Of a DNA stretch of 64,000 bases, positions 8,522 to 16,453 are shown one piece after another. Positions within the stretch are counted from its first letter, which is position 1. Every line of letters begins with the position of its first letter. Both the position numbers and the translations under genes were made by a program. Below the pieces are notes generated by a model, which did no database searches, was not told the origin of the DNA, and saw only the letters and a list, made by a program, of their open reading frames with translations. The stretch is from positions 1,054,001 to 1,118,000 of the forward strand of contig NZ_CP018047.1 of assembly GCF_002009175.1 (NCBI RefSeq), given 5' to 3'. The DNA comes from Streptomyces niveus. Its GTDB lineage: Bacteria; Actinomycetota; Actinomycetes; Streptomycetales; Streptomycetaceae.

Positions 8522-9438
8522 CCCTTTCTGTGCGTTTTCCGCAGGACTGCTCCCACTTCACGCAGCAGACGTGGTGTGGTCGCTCTGGGCGGTCCGGGCA
8601 GTACATCGTGTCCCACGGCGGCCACCGAGGAGAGGGCGGCGCGCCCCCCGCCGACGAATCCGGCGAGAAGCAGCCGGAGCCTGCCGCGGACGCTGTGGAC
8701 CAACGGCCCTCCCTCGTCCAGGAGTTGGCCGGCACGCTCGGCCTCGAAGGCGATCAGGCTCCGTACGGAGGCACTCGCCGTCGGCGCGGCGAGGTCCGCC
8801 TCGGTGACATGGAAACGCTTCATGTCGTCGGCGGGCAGATAGATCCGGTCCTCGGCCAGGTCCTCGGCGACGTCCTGGATGTGCTCGACGATCTGGAGCG
8901 CGGTGCAGACGGCGTCGGAGCGGCGCACGCGTTCGGGGCTGGCGGTGCCGGTGATGGCGAGGACGAGCCGGCCGACGGGGTTGGCGGAGAGTTCGCAGTA
9001 CGCGACCAGGTCGTCGTAGGTGCCGTAGCGCCGTACGGACTGGTCCTGGCGGTTGGCCTCGATCAGACCGAGGAACGGCCCCGGGGTGAGCGAGTGGCGC
9101 CGGACGGTGGGGACGATGCCCCGCAGCAGCGGGTGGCCGGGGGCCGGTCCCGCCGGGGCGAACACGCGGCGCAGGTCGGCCTCGAAGGCGTCCAGCATGG
9201 CGAGCCTGTCGTCCGTCCGCGCCGGGTCGAGGCCGAGGTGACGGGCGTCGGCGCCGCCGGGTTCGAGGTCGCCGTCGCCGATGTCGTCGACGAGCCGGGC
9301 GTAGCCGTAGACGGCCATCAGGTCCTCGCGCCAGGCGCGGGGCAGAAAGAAGGGGGCGACCGGGAAGTTCTCACCCGACGCCTTGTCGAGGGTGGCACGG
9401 GAGGAGCTGTCGAACTCCTTCTGGGGGGCGCCCGTCAC
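8518..9438 (-). CDS. hpnC: Hydroxysqualene synthase HpnC
   Basis: Squalene/phytoene synthase family paralogue (306 aa) that converts presqualene diphosphate to hydroxysqualene. Visible signatures are ENFPVAPFFLPRAWREDL near the N-terminus, YARLVDDIGDGD (first Asp region) and IQDVAEDLAEDRIYLP (second). It starts with GTG at 9438, with an AGGCGG-like site about 8 nt away. It is the first large gene of the hopanoid operon. A short ORF ends exactly on this start (see next entry), so its translation may be coupled. Confidence 0.92.
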   Translation of the reverse strand: MTGAPQKEFDSSSRATLDKASGENFPVAPFFLPRAWREDLMAVYGYARLVDDIGDGDLEPGGADARHLGLDPARTDDRLAMLDAFEADLRRVFAPAGPAPGHPLLRGIVPTVRRHSLTPGPFLGLIEANRQDQSVRRYGTYDDLVAYCELSANPVGRLVLAITGTASPERVRRSDAVCTALQIVEHIQDVAEDLAEDRIYLPADDMKRFHVTEADLAAPTASASVRSLIAFEAERAGQLLDEGGPLVHSVRGRLRLLLAGFVGGGRAALSSVAAVGHDVLPGPPRATTPRLLREVGAVLRKTHRKG

Positions 9439-9497
9439 TGCGGACCGCCTGGTGCGGGGACGGCGCGACCCTCGCGGAGCTGGAGATCAACCGTCAT
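9435..9497 (-). CDS. Possible 20-aa leader ORF coupled to hpnC
   Basis: From ATG 9497 a 20-codon frame (MTVDLQLREGRAVPAPGGPQ) ends in a TGA that overlaps the hpnC GTG start as GTGA. Its own ribosome site (GGGAG) is about 11 nt away, a little far. It has no runs of a single regulatory amino acid. It could be a coupling leader, or chance. It sits in the untranslated region of the hop operon. Confidence 0.3.
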   Translation of the reverse strand: MTVDLQLREGRAVPAPGGPQ

Positions 9498-9886
9498 TGC
9501 CGTCACGTCTCCCGTTCTACACTGCCGACCCAAACATCCCATTTCGGACACGCCGCGCGGCCTGGCCACGGGGATGCCGCCGATCTGGCGGACCCTCGAC
9601 GGGTCAGCCGGGGCTTACGGACGTATCGCCGCTCTTGCCACGAATCAGCACCGCTACAGCTTACGTTGCACAACGCCCATGGCCGCGCCGGGGGACCTCA
9701 CCCACAACGTCAACGCGGAGGGCCATCTCAACCTTCCGCAGCGGTGCGGGACTTGACGGAAGTTTGACTCTTCACGGGCTGTTGGCGGACCGGAGCGGTC
9801 CCGGTCACCGGCCGGGGACGGCGGTCGGAGGCTGCGCCCGAAGAGGACTCCACACGGTCTCCGCACACGATCTTCCCATGATCCAC
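9498..9886. other. Intergenic region upstream of the hopanoid operon
   Basis: About 390 nt between the hop operon and the tetR gene (tetR also reads leftward, so its 3' end is at 9887). It must contain the hop promoter, reading leftward. A TTGACG hexamer lies on the minus strand at 9713-9708 but has no AT-containing -10 at 17-18 nt, so I do not call a promoter. No repeat or RNA gene was recognised. Confidence 0.5.
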
Positions 9887-10576
9887 TCACCGGCTCCCCG
9901 GGTGGCCCCGGGGCACCAGGAGTCCGGCGACGATCGTGTCGGTCGTGCGCACGATCACGGCGTCCCTGTCCGTGGCCGGGAGCCGGCCCATCGGCCCGTC
10001 GAGAAGGAGCATCGCGAGCCCGTGCGCCGTCGACCAGGCGGCGGCCTCGGCGCCGGGACGGTTCCCGGCGGGCATGCGGCCGGTGGCGACCAGTTCGTCC
10101 AGCGCCTGGCTGAGCAGGTTGTACGAGCGGTACTGGGGGTTGTCGGCGGGCGGCGTCACACCGCCCCAGCCGGTGTCCTCGGCCGCGCCCGGCGCCGAAT
10201 GGGAGAAGGCCGTACGGAAGAGGCCGGGGTGCTCCAGGGCGAAGCCCACGTAGCCCCGGCCGATCGCCGCCAGCCGCCGCTCGGCGGCGGCGCCGGGGTG
10301 GTCGCCCGGCGGCAGGGAGGCCGCGACCCGCTCCATGGCGTCCGCGAGGAGTTGCTGCGCGTGGATCTTGACCGCGAGGAGCAGATCACCCTGTCCGGCG
10401 AAGTGCCGGTAGGCGGCGGTGGGCGAGACGCCGGCGCGGCGGGCCGCCTCGCGCAGGACCACCTTCGCCGGTCCCCCGTCGGTCGCCAGCTCCACTCCGG
10501 CGGTGATCAGCGCGTTGCGCAGGTCGCCGTGGTGATAGCCGGCCTTGGCCCCCTGGCTCGCCCGGTTGGTCTCCAT
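9887..10576 (-). CDS. TetR-family regulator of the adjacent MmpL gene
   Basis: 229-aa TetR/AcrR repressor. The N-terminal helix-turn-helix spans GYHHGDLRNALITAG to AGVSPTAAYRHFAGQGDLL (about residues 12-65). The C-terminal ligand domain resembles the TetR_C_33/WHG type, with GRGYVGFALEHPGLFRTAF. The ATG at 10576 starts METNRASQG. An in-frame upstream start at 10645 would overlap the operator region and is less likely. It is divergent from the MmpL transporter with two palindromes between them, so it probably represses both. The ligand is unknown; it may be a lipophilic compound exported by the transporter. Confidence 0.9.
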   Translation of the reverse strand: METNRASQGAKAGYHHGDLRNALITAGVELATDGGPAKVVLREAARRAGVSPTAAYRHFAGQGDLLLAVKIHAQQLLADAMERVAASLPPGDHPGAAAERRLAAIGRGYVGFALEHPGLFRTAFSHSAPGAAEDTGWGGVTPPADNPQYRSYNLLSQALDELVATGRMPAGNRPGAEAAAWSTAHGLAMLLLDGPMGRLPATDRDAVIVRTTDTIVAGLLVPRGHPGSR

Positions 10577-10593
10577 GCCCTCATCCTGCCCGA

Positions 10594-10644
10594 TGTTGAC
10601 AGCATTAACATCCCCTGCCAGAGTCAGTGTTGACGCCGTTAACA
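10594..10644. promoter_or_regulatory. Tandem palindromic operators for the TetR regulator
   Basis: Two near-identical inverted repeats are present: TGTTGACAGCATTAACA (10594-10610) and TGTTGACGCCGTTAACA (10628-10644). Their centres are 34 bp apart, about three helical turns. The first lies 18 nt before the tetR start and the second 8 nt before the mmpL start, so bound repressor would block both divergent genes. Confidence 0.75.
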
Positions 10645-10651
10645 TTCGGAG

Positions 10652-12883
10652 ATGGGGGATCCCGTGCTGTCCAAGATCGCTGAGCTGGCCCTGAAGAGGT
10701 CACGGCTCCTACTCGTACTGGCCACCGTCGCCGTGGTCGCCATGGGCGCGCTCGGCGCGGGCGCCTTCGGCAAGCTGCTCGGCGGCGGTTTCGACGACCC
10801 CGACGCGCAGTCCTCACGCGCCGCCGTCCGGATCGACGAGAAGTTCGGGGGCGAGACCAACCTGCTGTTCCTGATCGGCTCGGAAGGCGGCGGCCGGCAG
10901 GGGCCCGGCTCCCCCGCCGTCGACGAGCGGGGCCGCTCCGTCACCGACGGCCTCAAGGACGACGCCACCGTGAGCAACGTCGTCTCGTACTGGGACACCA
11001 GGAGCCCGCGGCTGATCTCCGAGAACAGCGGCGAAGCCCTGATCGCCCTCCATGTGAAGGGGGACGAGACCGAGCGCGCCGAACGCGCCGAACAGCTCAT
11101 CGACCGCTACACGGGCGAGCGCGACGGGGTCGAGGTCCGGGCCGGCGGTGAGAGCGCCGTCAGCATCGACGTCAGCGCACAGGTCTCGGGCGACCTGGCC
11201 GTGGCCGAGGCGATCGCCGTACCGGTGACGCTCCTGCTGCTGGTCCTCGCCTTCGGCAGCCTGGTCGCCGCGATGCTGCCGCTGGTCATCGGGCTGATCG
11301 CGATCATCGGCACGTTCGCGCTGCTCTTCGTCCTCGGCAGCGTGACCGAGGTGTCGGTCTTCGCGATCAACCTGACGACCGCGCTCGGTCTGGGCCTCGG
11401 CATCGACTACGCGCTCCTGCTGGTCAGCCGCTTCCGTGAACAGCTCACCGCTGGCGAGGAGGTCCCCGAGGCGCTGCGCACCACGGTACGGACGGCGGGA
11501 CGCACGATCCTCTTCTCGGCCGCGACCGTCGCCGCCGCGCTCGCCGCGCTGCTCGTCTTCCCGCCGTTCTTCCTGCGGTCCTTCGCCTACGCGGGGATCG
11601 GCGTGGTCGTGATCGCGGTCGTCGCCGCCCTGTTCGTCGTACCGCCGCTGCTCGCCGTGCTGGGCCACCGGGTCAACAAGGGGCGGCTGCCGTGGGCGAA
11701 GACGGTACGCCGCTCGGACGCGCCCTTCTGGGGACGGCTCGCCGGACTCGTCATGCGCCGGCCCGCCCTCACCGCCCTGCCCGTGCTCGCCGTGCTGCTG
11801 CTCGTCGCGAGCCCGCTGCTGGGCGTCACGTTCGGCACACCCGACGAGCGGGTGCTGCCCGAGGACGCCGCGGGCCGACAGGTCGCGACGGCTGTCCAGA
11901 ACGACTTCCCCACCGACGAGGCGGGCGCCGTCCAGATCGTCAGCACCTCGGCCGTCGGGGCGGCGCCGCTGGCGGCGTACGCGGACGAACTGTCCCGGCT
12001 GGACGGTGTCGTACGGGTCGACGCCTCCACCGGCACCTACACCGACGGACGGAGCGAGCCGCCGGGCCCGGCCGCCGCGGCCCTCGCCCGGCCCGACGCG
12101 CAGCGCCTCGCGGTGGTCACCGACACCGCGCCCAAGTCCGTCGCCGCACAGGACCTGGTGGCCGACATCCGCGCCGTGGACCGGCCCGCGGGCACCGAGA
12201 TGCTGGTCGGTGGCACGGACGCGACGCTGGTCGACTCCCGGCAGTCCATCGGCGACCGGCTGCCCCTCGCGATCGGGCTGGTCCTCGTGACGACGTTCGT
12301 CCTGCTGTTCCTGTTCACCGGCAGCGTCGTCCAGCCGCTGCGCGCGCTGCTGCTCAACGCGATCAGTCTCTCGGCCGCGATCGGCGCGATGGTGTGGATC
12401 TTCCAGGACGGCCATCTGTCGTCACTGCTGGGATTCACCCCGCAGCCGATGGACACCTCGATGACCGTGCTGCTGTTCTGCGTCGCGTTCGGCCTGTCCA
12501 TGGACTACGAGGTGTTCGTGACCAGCCGGATGAAGGAGCTGCACGACGCGGGCGCGGACCGGACGACGACCGTCACCCAGGGTCTGGCCCGCACCGGACG
12601 GATCGTCAGCATGGCGGCCGGACTGCTGGCCGTCAGCTTCTTCGCCTTCGGGACGAGCCAGATCAGCTTCCTCCAGATGTTCGGCATCGGCAGCGGTCTG
12701 GCGATCGTCATCGACGCGGTGGCGGTGCGCGGTGTGCTCGTACCGGCCGCGATGCGGCTGCTGGGCCGCGGCGCCTGGTACGCGCCCTCCGCGCTGCGCG
12801 CGCTGCACGGGAAGGTGGGCCTCTCCGAGGAGCCGGCCGCGGCCGCCACCGCAGGGGCGGACCGTACCCCGGCGGGCGTCTGA
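10652..12883 (+). CDS. MmpL-type RND transporter
   Basis: Large inner-membrane RND/MMPL exporter (743 aa from ATG 10652). It shows the duplicated architecture: N-terminal TM, periplasmic-like loop with FDDPDAQSSRA, then TM bundles with proton-relay signatures GLGIDYALLLVSRFRE in the first half and FGLSMDYEVFVTSRMKE in the second. The ATG abuts GGAG with no spacing, so the real start may be GTG 10664 (MLSKIAELALKRSR). Substrate is unknown; relatives export lipids, siderophores or drugs. It is divergent from tetR with shared operators and followed by a strong terminator. Confidence 0.92.
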   Translation: MGDPVLSKIAELALKRSRLLLVLATVAVVAMGALGAGAFGKLLGGGFDDPDAQSSRAAVRIDEKFGGETNLLFLIGSEGGGRQGPGSPAVDERGRSVTDGLKDDATVSNVVSYWDTRSPRLISENSGEALIALHVKGDETERAERAEQLIDRYTGERDGVEVRAGGESAVSIDVSAQVSGDLAVAEAIAVPVTLLLLVLAFGSLVAAMLPLVIGLIAIIGTFALLFVLGSVTEVSVFAINLTTALGLGLGIDYALLLVSRFREQLTAGEEVPEALRTTVRTAGRTILFSAATVAAALAALLVFPPFFLRSFAYAGIGVVVIAVVAALFVVPPLLAVLGHRVNKGRLPWAKTVRRSDAPFWGRLAGLVMRRPALTALPVLAVLLLVASPLLGVTFGTPDERVLPEDAAGRQVATAVQNDFPTDEAGAVQIVSTSAVGAAPLAAYADELSRLDGVVRVDASTGTYTDGRSEPPGPAAAALARPDAQRLAVVTDTAPKSVAAQDLVADIRAVDRPAGTEMLVGGTDATLVDSRQSIGDRLPLAIGLVLVTTFVLLFLFTGSVVQPLRALLLNAISLSAAIGAMVWIFQDGHLSSLLGFTPQPMDTSMTVLLFCVAFGLSMDYEVFVTSRMKELHDAGADRTTTVTQGLARTGRIVSMAAGLLAVSFFAFGTSQISFLQMFGIGSGLAIVIDAVAVRGVLVPAAMRLLGRGAWYAPSALRALHGKVGLSEEPAAAATAGADRTPAGV

Positions 12884-12892
12884 CGGTCTGTC

Positions 12893-12943
12893 ACACCGAA
12901 GCGGCCCCCGCCGGAATCCATCCGGCGGGGGCCGCCTCGGTGT
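12893..12943. terminator. Strong bidirectional terminator between mmpL and the ABC exporter operon
   Basis: A long hairpin has arms built on GCGGCCCCCGCCGG and CCGGCGGGGGCCGC plus outer ACACCGA/TCGGTGT pairs, with a 6-nt loop (AATCCA). It lies between the convergent mmpL and tagH-like genes and can serve both. Confidence 0.85.
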
Positions 12944-12979
12944 TCTGTGCCGGGCGCTCGAACTCCCTTGGAGATCCGG

Positions 12980-13765
12980 CTACTTGCCGGTCTCCTTCTC
13001 GTACGCCTTGAGCACCTCGTCCGTCGGGCCGTCCATCAGGAGTTCGCCCCTCTCCAGCCACAGCACCCGGTCGCAGGTGTCCCTGATCGACTTGTTGCTG
13101 TGGCTGACCAGGAAGACGGTGCCCGCCTCCTTGCGCAGCTCGCGGATCCGCGCCTCGGAGCGGATCTGGAACTTGCGGTCACCGGTGGCCAGCGCCTCGT
13201 CGATCATGAGGACGTCGTGGTCCTTGGCCGCCGCGATGGAGAAACGGAGCCTCGCGGCCATACCGGAGGAGTACGTCCGCATCGGCAGCGTGATGAAGTC
13301 GCCCTTCTCGTTGATGCCGGAGAAGTCGACGATGGACTGGTAGCGCTCCCGTACCTGCTCGCGCGTCATTCCCATGGCCAGACCGCCCAGGATGACGTTG
13401 CGCTCGCCGGTGAGATCGTTCATCAGCGCGGCGTTGACACCGAGCAGCGAGGGCTGGCCGTCGGTGTACACCTTGCCGTGCTCCGTGGGCAGCAGCCCCG
13501 CGATGGCGCGCAGCAGGGTCGACTTCCCGGAGCCGTTGGTGCCGATCAGGCCGATCGCCTCGCCGCGGTACGCGGTGAAGGTGACCCCCCTGACGGCATG
13601 GACCTTGCGGACTCCGCGCGACTCGCCCTTCTCGCGCCTGAGTATGCGGCTCAGCGCCGCGGTCGCGCTGCCCTTGCCACCGCCGCCGCCGTTGACGCGG
13701 TACACGATGTGCACGTCGTCGGCGATGACGGTGGGGACGCGTCCCTGCTTGTCGAGGTCAGCCAC
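12980..13765 (-). CDS. Polysaccharide/teichoic-acid-type ABC exporter ATPase (TagH-like)
   Basis: ATPase of an ABC-2 polysaccharide exporter (261 aa). Walker A is GTNGSGKST at about residues 75-83, the signature is YSSGMAARLRF (the S-S-G-M form typical of TagH/Wzt/KpsT), and Walker B is VLMIDEALATGD. There is no C-terminal carbohydrate-binding domain, so the substrate need not carry a specific terminal cap. The GTG start at 13765 overlaps the permease stop by 8 nt. It is the last gene of the seven-gene operon starting at 20160 and probably powers export of that pathway's product. Confidence 0.92.
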   Translation of the reverse strand: MADLDKQGRVPTVIADDVHIVYRVNGGGGGKGSATAALSRILRREKGESRGVRKVHAVRGVTFTAYRGEAIGLIGTNGSGKSTLLRAIAGLLPTEHGKVYTDGQPSLLGVNAALMNDLTGERNVILGGLAMGMTREQVRERYQSIVDFSGINEKGDFITLPMRTYSSGMAARLRFSIAAAKDHDVLMIDEALATGDRKFQIRSEARIRELRKEAGTVFLVSHSNKSIRDTCDRVLWLERGELLMDGPTDEVLKAYEKETGK

Positions 13766-14696
13766 GGCCGTACCGTTCCTCCGCCTTCCAGAAGTACACG
13801 AAGCCCGCGATGCCGACGAGCAGCGACCAGGCGAGACCCGCGGCCCACACGTGCTGGGGCAGGTTCGAGGAGCCGTAGTCGTCGATCAGCGCGAAGCGGA
13901 TGAGGTCCATGTAGATGGCGGCGGGGTTGTACTGGAGTACGTCGACGATCCAGCTCGGCACGTTCGGCTTGTCGGCGAGGATCAGCGGGATGGAGAACAT
14001 CACACCGGACGCGTACATCCAGGTCCGCATGATGAACGGCATCAGCTGGGCGAGGTCGGGCGTCTTGCTGCCCAGCCGGGCCATGATCAGCGCGAGACCG
14101 GTGTTGAAGACGAACTGGAGCGCCAGTACGGGCAGCACCAGCAGCCAGGAAAGGCCCGGGAGGCTGCCGAACGCGACCACCACGGTCAGCAGCACGATCA
14201 TCGAGAACAGCAGCTGCTGGAGCTGCTGGAGCGCGAAGGAGATGGGGAGCGAGGCGCGCGGGAAGTGCAGGGCGCGCACCAGCCCGAGGTTGCCCGAGAT
14301 CGCCTTCACGCCCGCCATCACGGACGTCTGTGTGAAGGCGAACACGAACACGCCCGTCACCAGGAACGGGATGTAGACGCGGATCTCCATGCCGCGGCCG
14401 GCGTTCAGGATCAGGCCGAAGATCAAGAAGTAGACGAAGGCGTTGAGAAGCGGGGTCGCCACCTGCCAGAGCTGACCGAGTTTCGCCTGGCTGTACTGGG
14501 CCGTGAGCTTCGCCTGGGAGAAGGCGAAGATGAAGTGGCGCCGGCCCCACAGCTTGCGGATGTACTCGGCCAGTCCCGGACGGGCACCGCTCACCGACAG
14601 GCCGTACTTGGCGGCCAGTTCGGTCGAGGACAGACCGTCGTCGGGTGACGGCGGGGCGCTCATCGCGATCGCGCCGTCATGGGTTGTGTCACTCAC
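13758..14696 (-). CDS. ABC-2 polysaccharide exporter permease (TagG-like)
   Basis: Six-TM ABC-2 permease, 312 aa. A cytosolic N-terminus of ~50 residues includes AEYIRKLWGRRHFIFAFSQAKLTAQYSQAKLGQLW, the conserved region leading into TM1 of TagG/KpsM-type permeases. Hydrophobic segments follow (for example VYFLIFGLILNAG and SMIVLLTVVVAFGSL). The GTG start at 14696 is chosen for length; its ribosome site is weak, and ATG at 14663 is an alternative. It pairs with the ATPase encoded immediately downstream. The 99-nt gap before it is the widest in this operon. Confidence 0.92.
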   Translation of the reverse strand: MSDTTHDGAIAMSAPPSPDDGLSSTELAAKYGLSVSGARPGLAEYIRKLWGRRHFIFAFSQAKLTAQYSQAKLGQLWQVATPLLNAFVYFLIFGLILNAGRGMEIRVYIPFLVTGVFVFAFTQTSVMAGVKAISGNLGLVRALHFPRASLPISFALQQLQQLLFSMIVLLTVVVAFGSLPGLSWLLVLPVLALQFVFNTGLALIMARLGSKTPDLAQLMPFIMRTWMYASGVMFSIPLILADKPNVPSWIVDVLQYNPAAIYMDLIRFALIDDYGSSNLPQHVWAAGLAWSLLVGIAGFVYFWKAEERYGRG

Positions 14697-14795
14697 AAGT
14701 TGAAACTTTCGTGTTCAAGATGCGCAGCCGGTCGGGCACAGGCGTGGACGGCCGGGACCCGGAGGTAAACCCCGATGGTCTCAGAGCCGAGCCTG

Positions 14796-15668
14796 TCAGA
14801 TGACAGGCGGTCGGCCCAGTCGGGTCAGCCGCCACACCGTACGCCACTTCATGGGCCTGCGTGGACCGCACGGAGTCGTCCAGCCTTCCCGGAAACCGCC
14901 GAACCATGCCTTCAGCGCGGGCACGGTCGGGCGGCGGGCGAGCGTGAGCAGGATCCAGACGCCGAGATAGACGGGTACGACGGGGGCGGGCAGGTTGCGG
15001 CGCGCCAGCCAGACCCGGTTGCGGGCCACCATGCGGTGGTAGACCGCGTGCCGCGACGGCGGCATCGTGGGGTGGAAGAGCACCATGTCGGAGCGGTAGT
15101 CGATCATCCAGCCCGCGTCCAGCGCCCGCCAGGCGAGGTCGGTCTCCTCGTGCGCGTAGAAGAAGTCGCCGGGCAGGGCGCCGACCTCGGCGATGACCTT
15201 CGTACGGACGGCGTTGGCGCCGCCCAGGAAGGTCGTCACGCGGGAGGACCGCAGCGGGTCGGAGGCACGCAGCCGGGGGACGTGGCGGCGCTGGGTGAGG
15301 CCGGTCTCGGGGTCGGCGATCCGGAAGCTGACGATGCCGAGGACCGGGTCGGCGGCGAACGCCGCGCGGACCAGCTCGGCGGTGTCGGTGCCGGGCAGCA
15401 GCCCGTCGTCGTCGAGGAAGAGCAGGACGTCCACGTCGCCGCCGGAGGGGCCGAAGGCCTCGATGCCGACGTTGCGGCCACCGGGGATGCCGAGGTTCTC
15501 GGGCAGCTCGATGGTCCGTACGCCGTCGGGCACGTCACCGACCGGGGCGCCGTTGCCGACGACGACGACCTCGACCGGGTCGCCGTCCTGCTTGGCGACG
15601 GAGTCGATGAGGGCCCGGAGGTCGTCGGGGCGGTTGCCCATGGTGATGATCACCGCGCCGAGCCGCAT
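14796..15668 (-). CDS. GT2-family glycosyltransferase
   Basis: Inverting GT-A glycosyltransferase (290 aa). AVIITMGNRPDDLRALIDSV opens the Rossmann-like domain, LLFLDDDGLLPG holds the metal-binding acidic motif, and the FFYAHEETDLAWRAL region matches the catalytic-base ED/EETDL motif of GT2 rhamnosyl/galactofuranosyl-type enzymes. The C-terminus (VVPVYLGVWILLTLARRP) is hydrophobic and may sit at the membrane. The ATG at 15668 has GAGG 8 nt upstream, overlapping the end of the preceding gene. Donor and acceptor are unknown; galE nearby could supply UDP-galactose, but this is inference. Confidence 0.88.
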   Translation of the reverse strand: MRLGAVIITMGNRPDDLRALIDSVAKQDGDPVEVVVVGNGAPVGDVPDGVRTIELPENLGIPGGRNVGIEAFGPSGGDVDVLLFLDDDGLLPGTDTAELVRAAFAADPVLGIVSFRIADPETGLTQRRHVPRLRASDPLRSSRVTTFLGGANAVRTKVIAEVGALPGDFFYAHEETDLAWRALDAGWMIDYRSDMVLFHPTMPPSRHAVYHRMVARNRVWLARRNLPAPVVPVYLGVWILLTLARRPTVPALKAWFGGFREGWTTPCGPRRPMKWRTVWRLTRLGRPPVI

Positions 15669-15673
15669 GTCAC

Positions 15674-16453
15674 TCACCTCAGCCTGCTGGAGGCGAGGAT
15701 CGACACGAGGTGCAGCAGCGTCTGTACGACGGCGATGCCGGCCAGCACGGCGACGCCGAGCCGGGAGAAGAACAGGTCGTCCCGGACCGCGTCCAGGATC
15801 GCCAGGACCAGGATCAGCAGCGACGCCTCGATACCGAGGATGAGGCGGTGGAACTTCAGCGCCCCGGCGGCCCGGCGGGCCAGCGCCATGCCGGACGAGC
15901 GCGGCTCGGACGCCGTCTCCTTGACCGGCGGCAGGCCCTGCTGGTGACGGGCGACACCGACGAGGTCGGTCTCGGCCTTGATCAGGATGGCGCCGAGGGC
16001 GGCGAGGGTGCCGAGGAACGCCCAGAGCCAGTCGATCCGCCCCGAGCCCCACAGGTCGGCGGCGCGCAGCCCGAAGCCGAGCAGCACGGCGGCGTCGCAC
16101 AGGTACGCGGCGACCCGGTCCATGTAGACGCCGGTCATCGAGTACTGCTTCTTCCAGCGGGCGATCTCGCCGTCGACGCAGTCCAGCAGCAGATAGAGCT
16201 GGACCATCACCACACCGAGCACCGCGCCCGTGATGCCGGGCACCAGGAGGGCGGGGGCGGCGAGGACGGCCGCGGCGGTCATCACATAGGTCACCTGGTT
16301 GGGCGTGACGCTCGTGTTCACCAGGTGCCGGTCGATGCGCAGGGAGACCTCGCGCATGTAGAGCCGGCCCCCCCAGTGCTCGCCGCTCCGCCGGTCCTTG
16401 ACACCCGGGGGGTGCACGACCGGGCGTAGTTCAGCTACCGATGGCTTTTGCAT
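15674..16453 (-). CDS. CDP-alcohol phosphatidyltransferase-family protein with altered active site
   Basis: Multi-spanning membrane protein (259 aa) of the CDP-alcohol phosphotransferase family, which transfers a phospho-alcohol from a CDP-activated donor. The signature DCVDGEIAR is followed by GVYMDRVAAYLCD. The first three aspartates of D-x2-DG-x2-AR-...-G-x3-D-x3-D are present, but the fourth, the proposed catalytic base, is Ala, with the next Asp four residues further on. It may be inactive, use a shifted base, or be a partner of the larger homologue at 18214-20160. The start overlaps the dehydrogenase gene by 23 nt. Confidence 0.85.
   Translation of the reverse strand: MQKPSVAELRPVVHPPGVKDRRSGEHWGGRLYMREVSLRIDRHLVNTSVTPNQVTYVMTAAAVLAAPALLVPGITGAVLGVVMVQLYLLLDCVDGEIARWKKQYSMTGVYMDRVAAYLCDAAVLLGFGLRAADLWGSGRIDWLWAFLGTLAALGAILIKAETDLVGVARHQQGLPPVKETASEPRSSGMALARRAAGALKFHRLILGIEASLLILVLAILDAVRDDLFFSRLGVAVLAGIAVVQTLLHLVSILASSRLR

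Noticed and set aside
9708..9713. TTGACG as -35 for the hopanoid operon
   Set aside because: The expected -10 window is GGCGCG-like with no T/A; not a credible sigma-HrdB promoter.
10814..12415. 533-codon minus-strand frame opposite mmpL
   Set aside because: Same reason: GC-frame artefact rich in Arg, Asp and Gln with no family signature.
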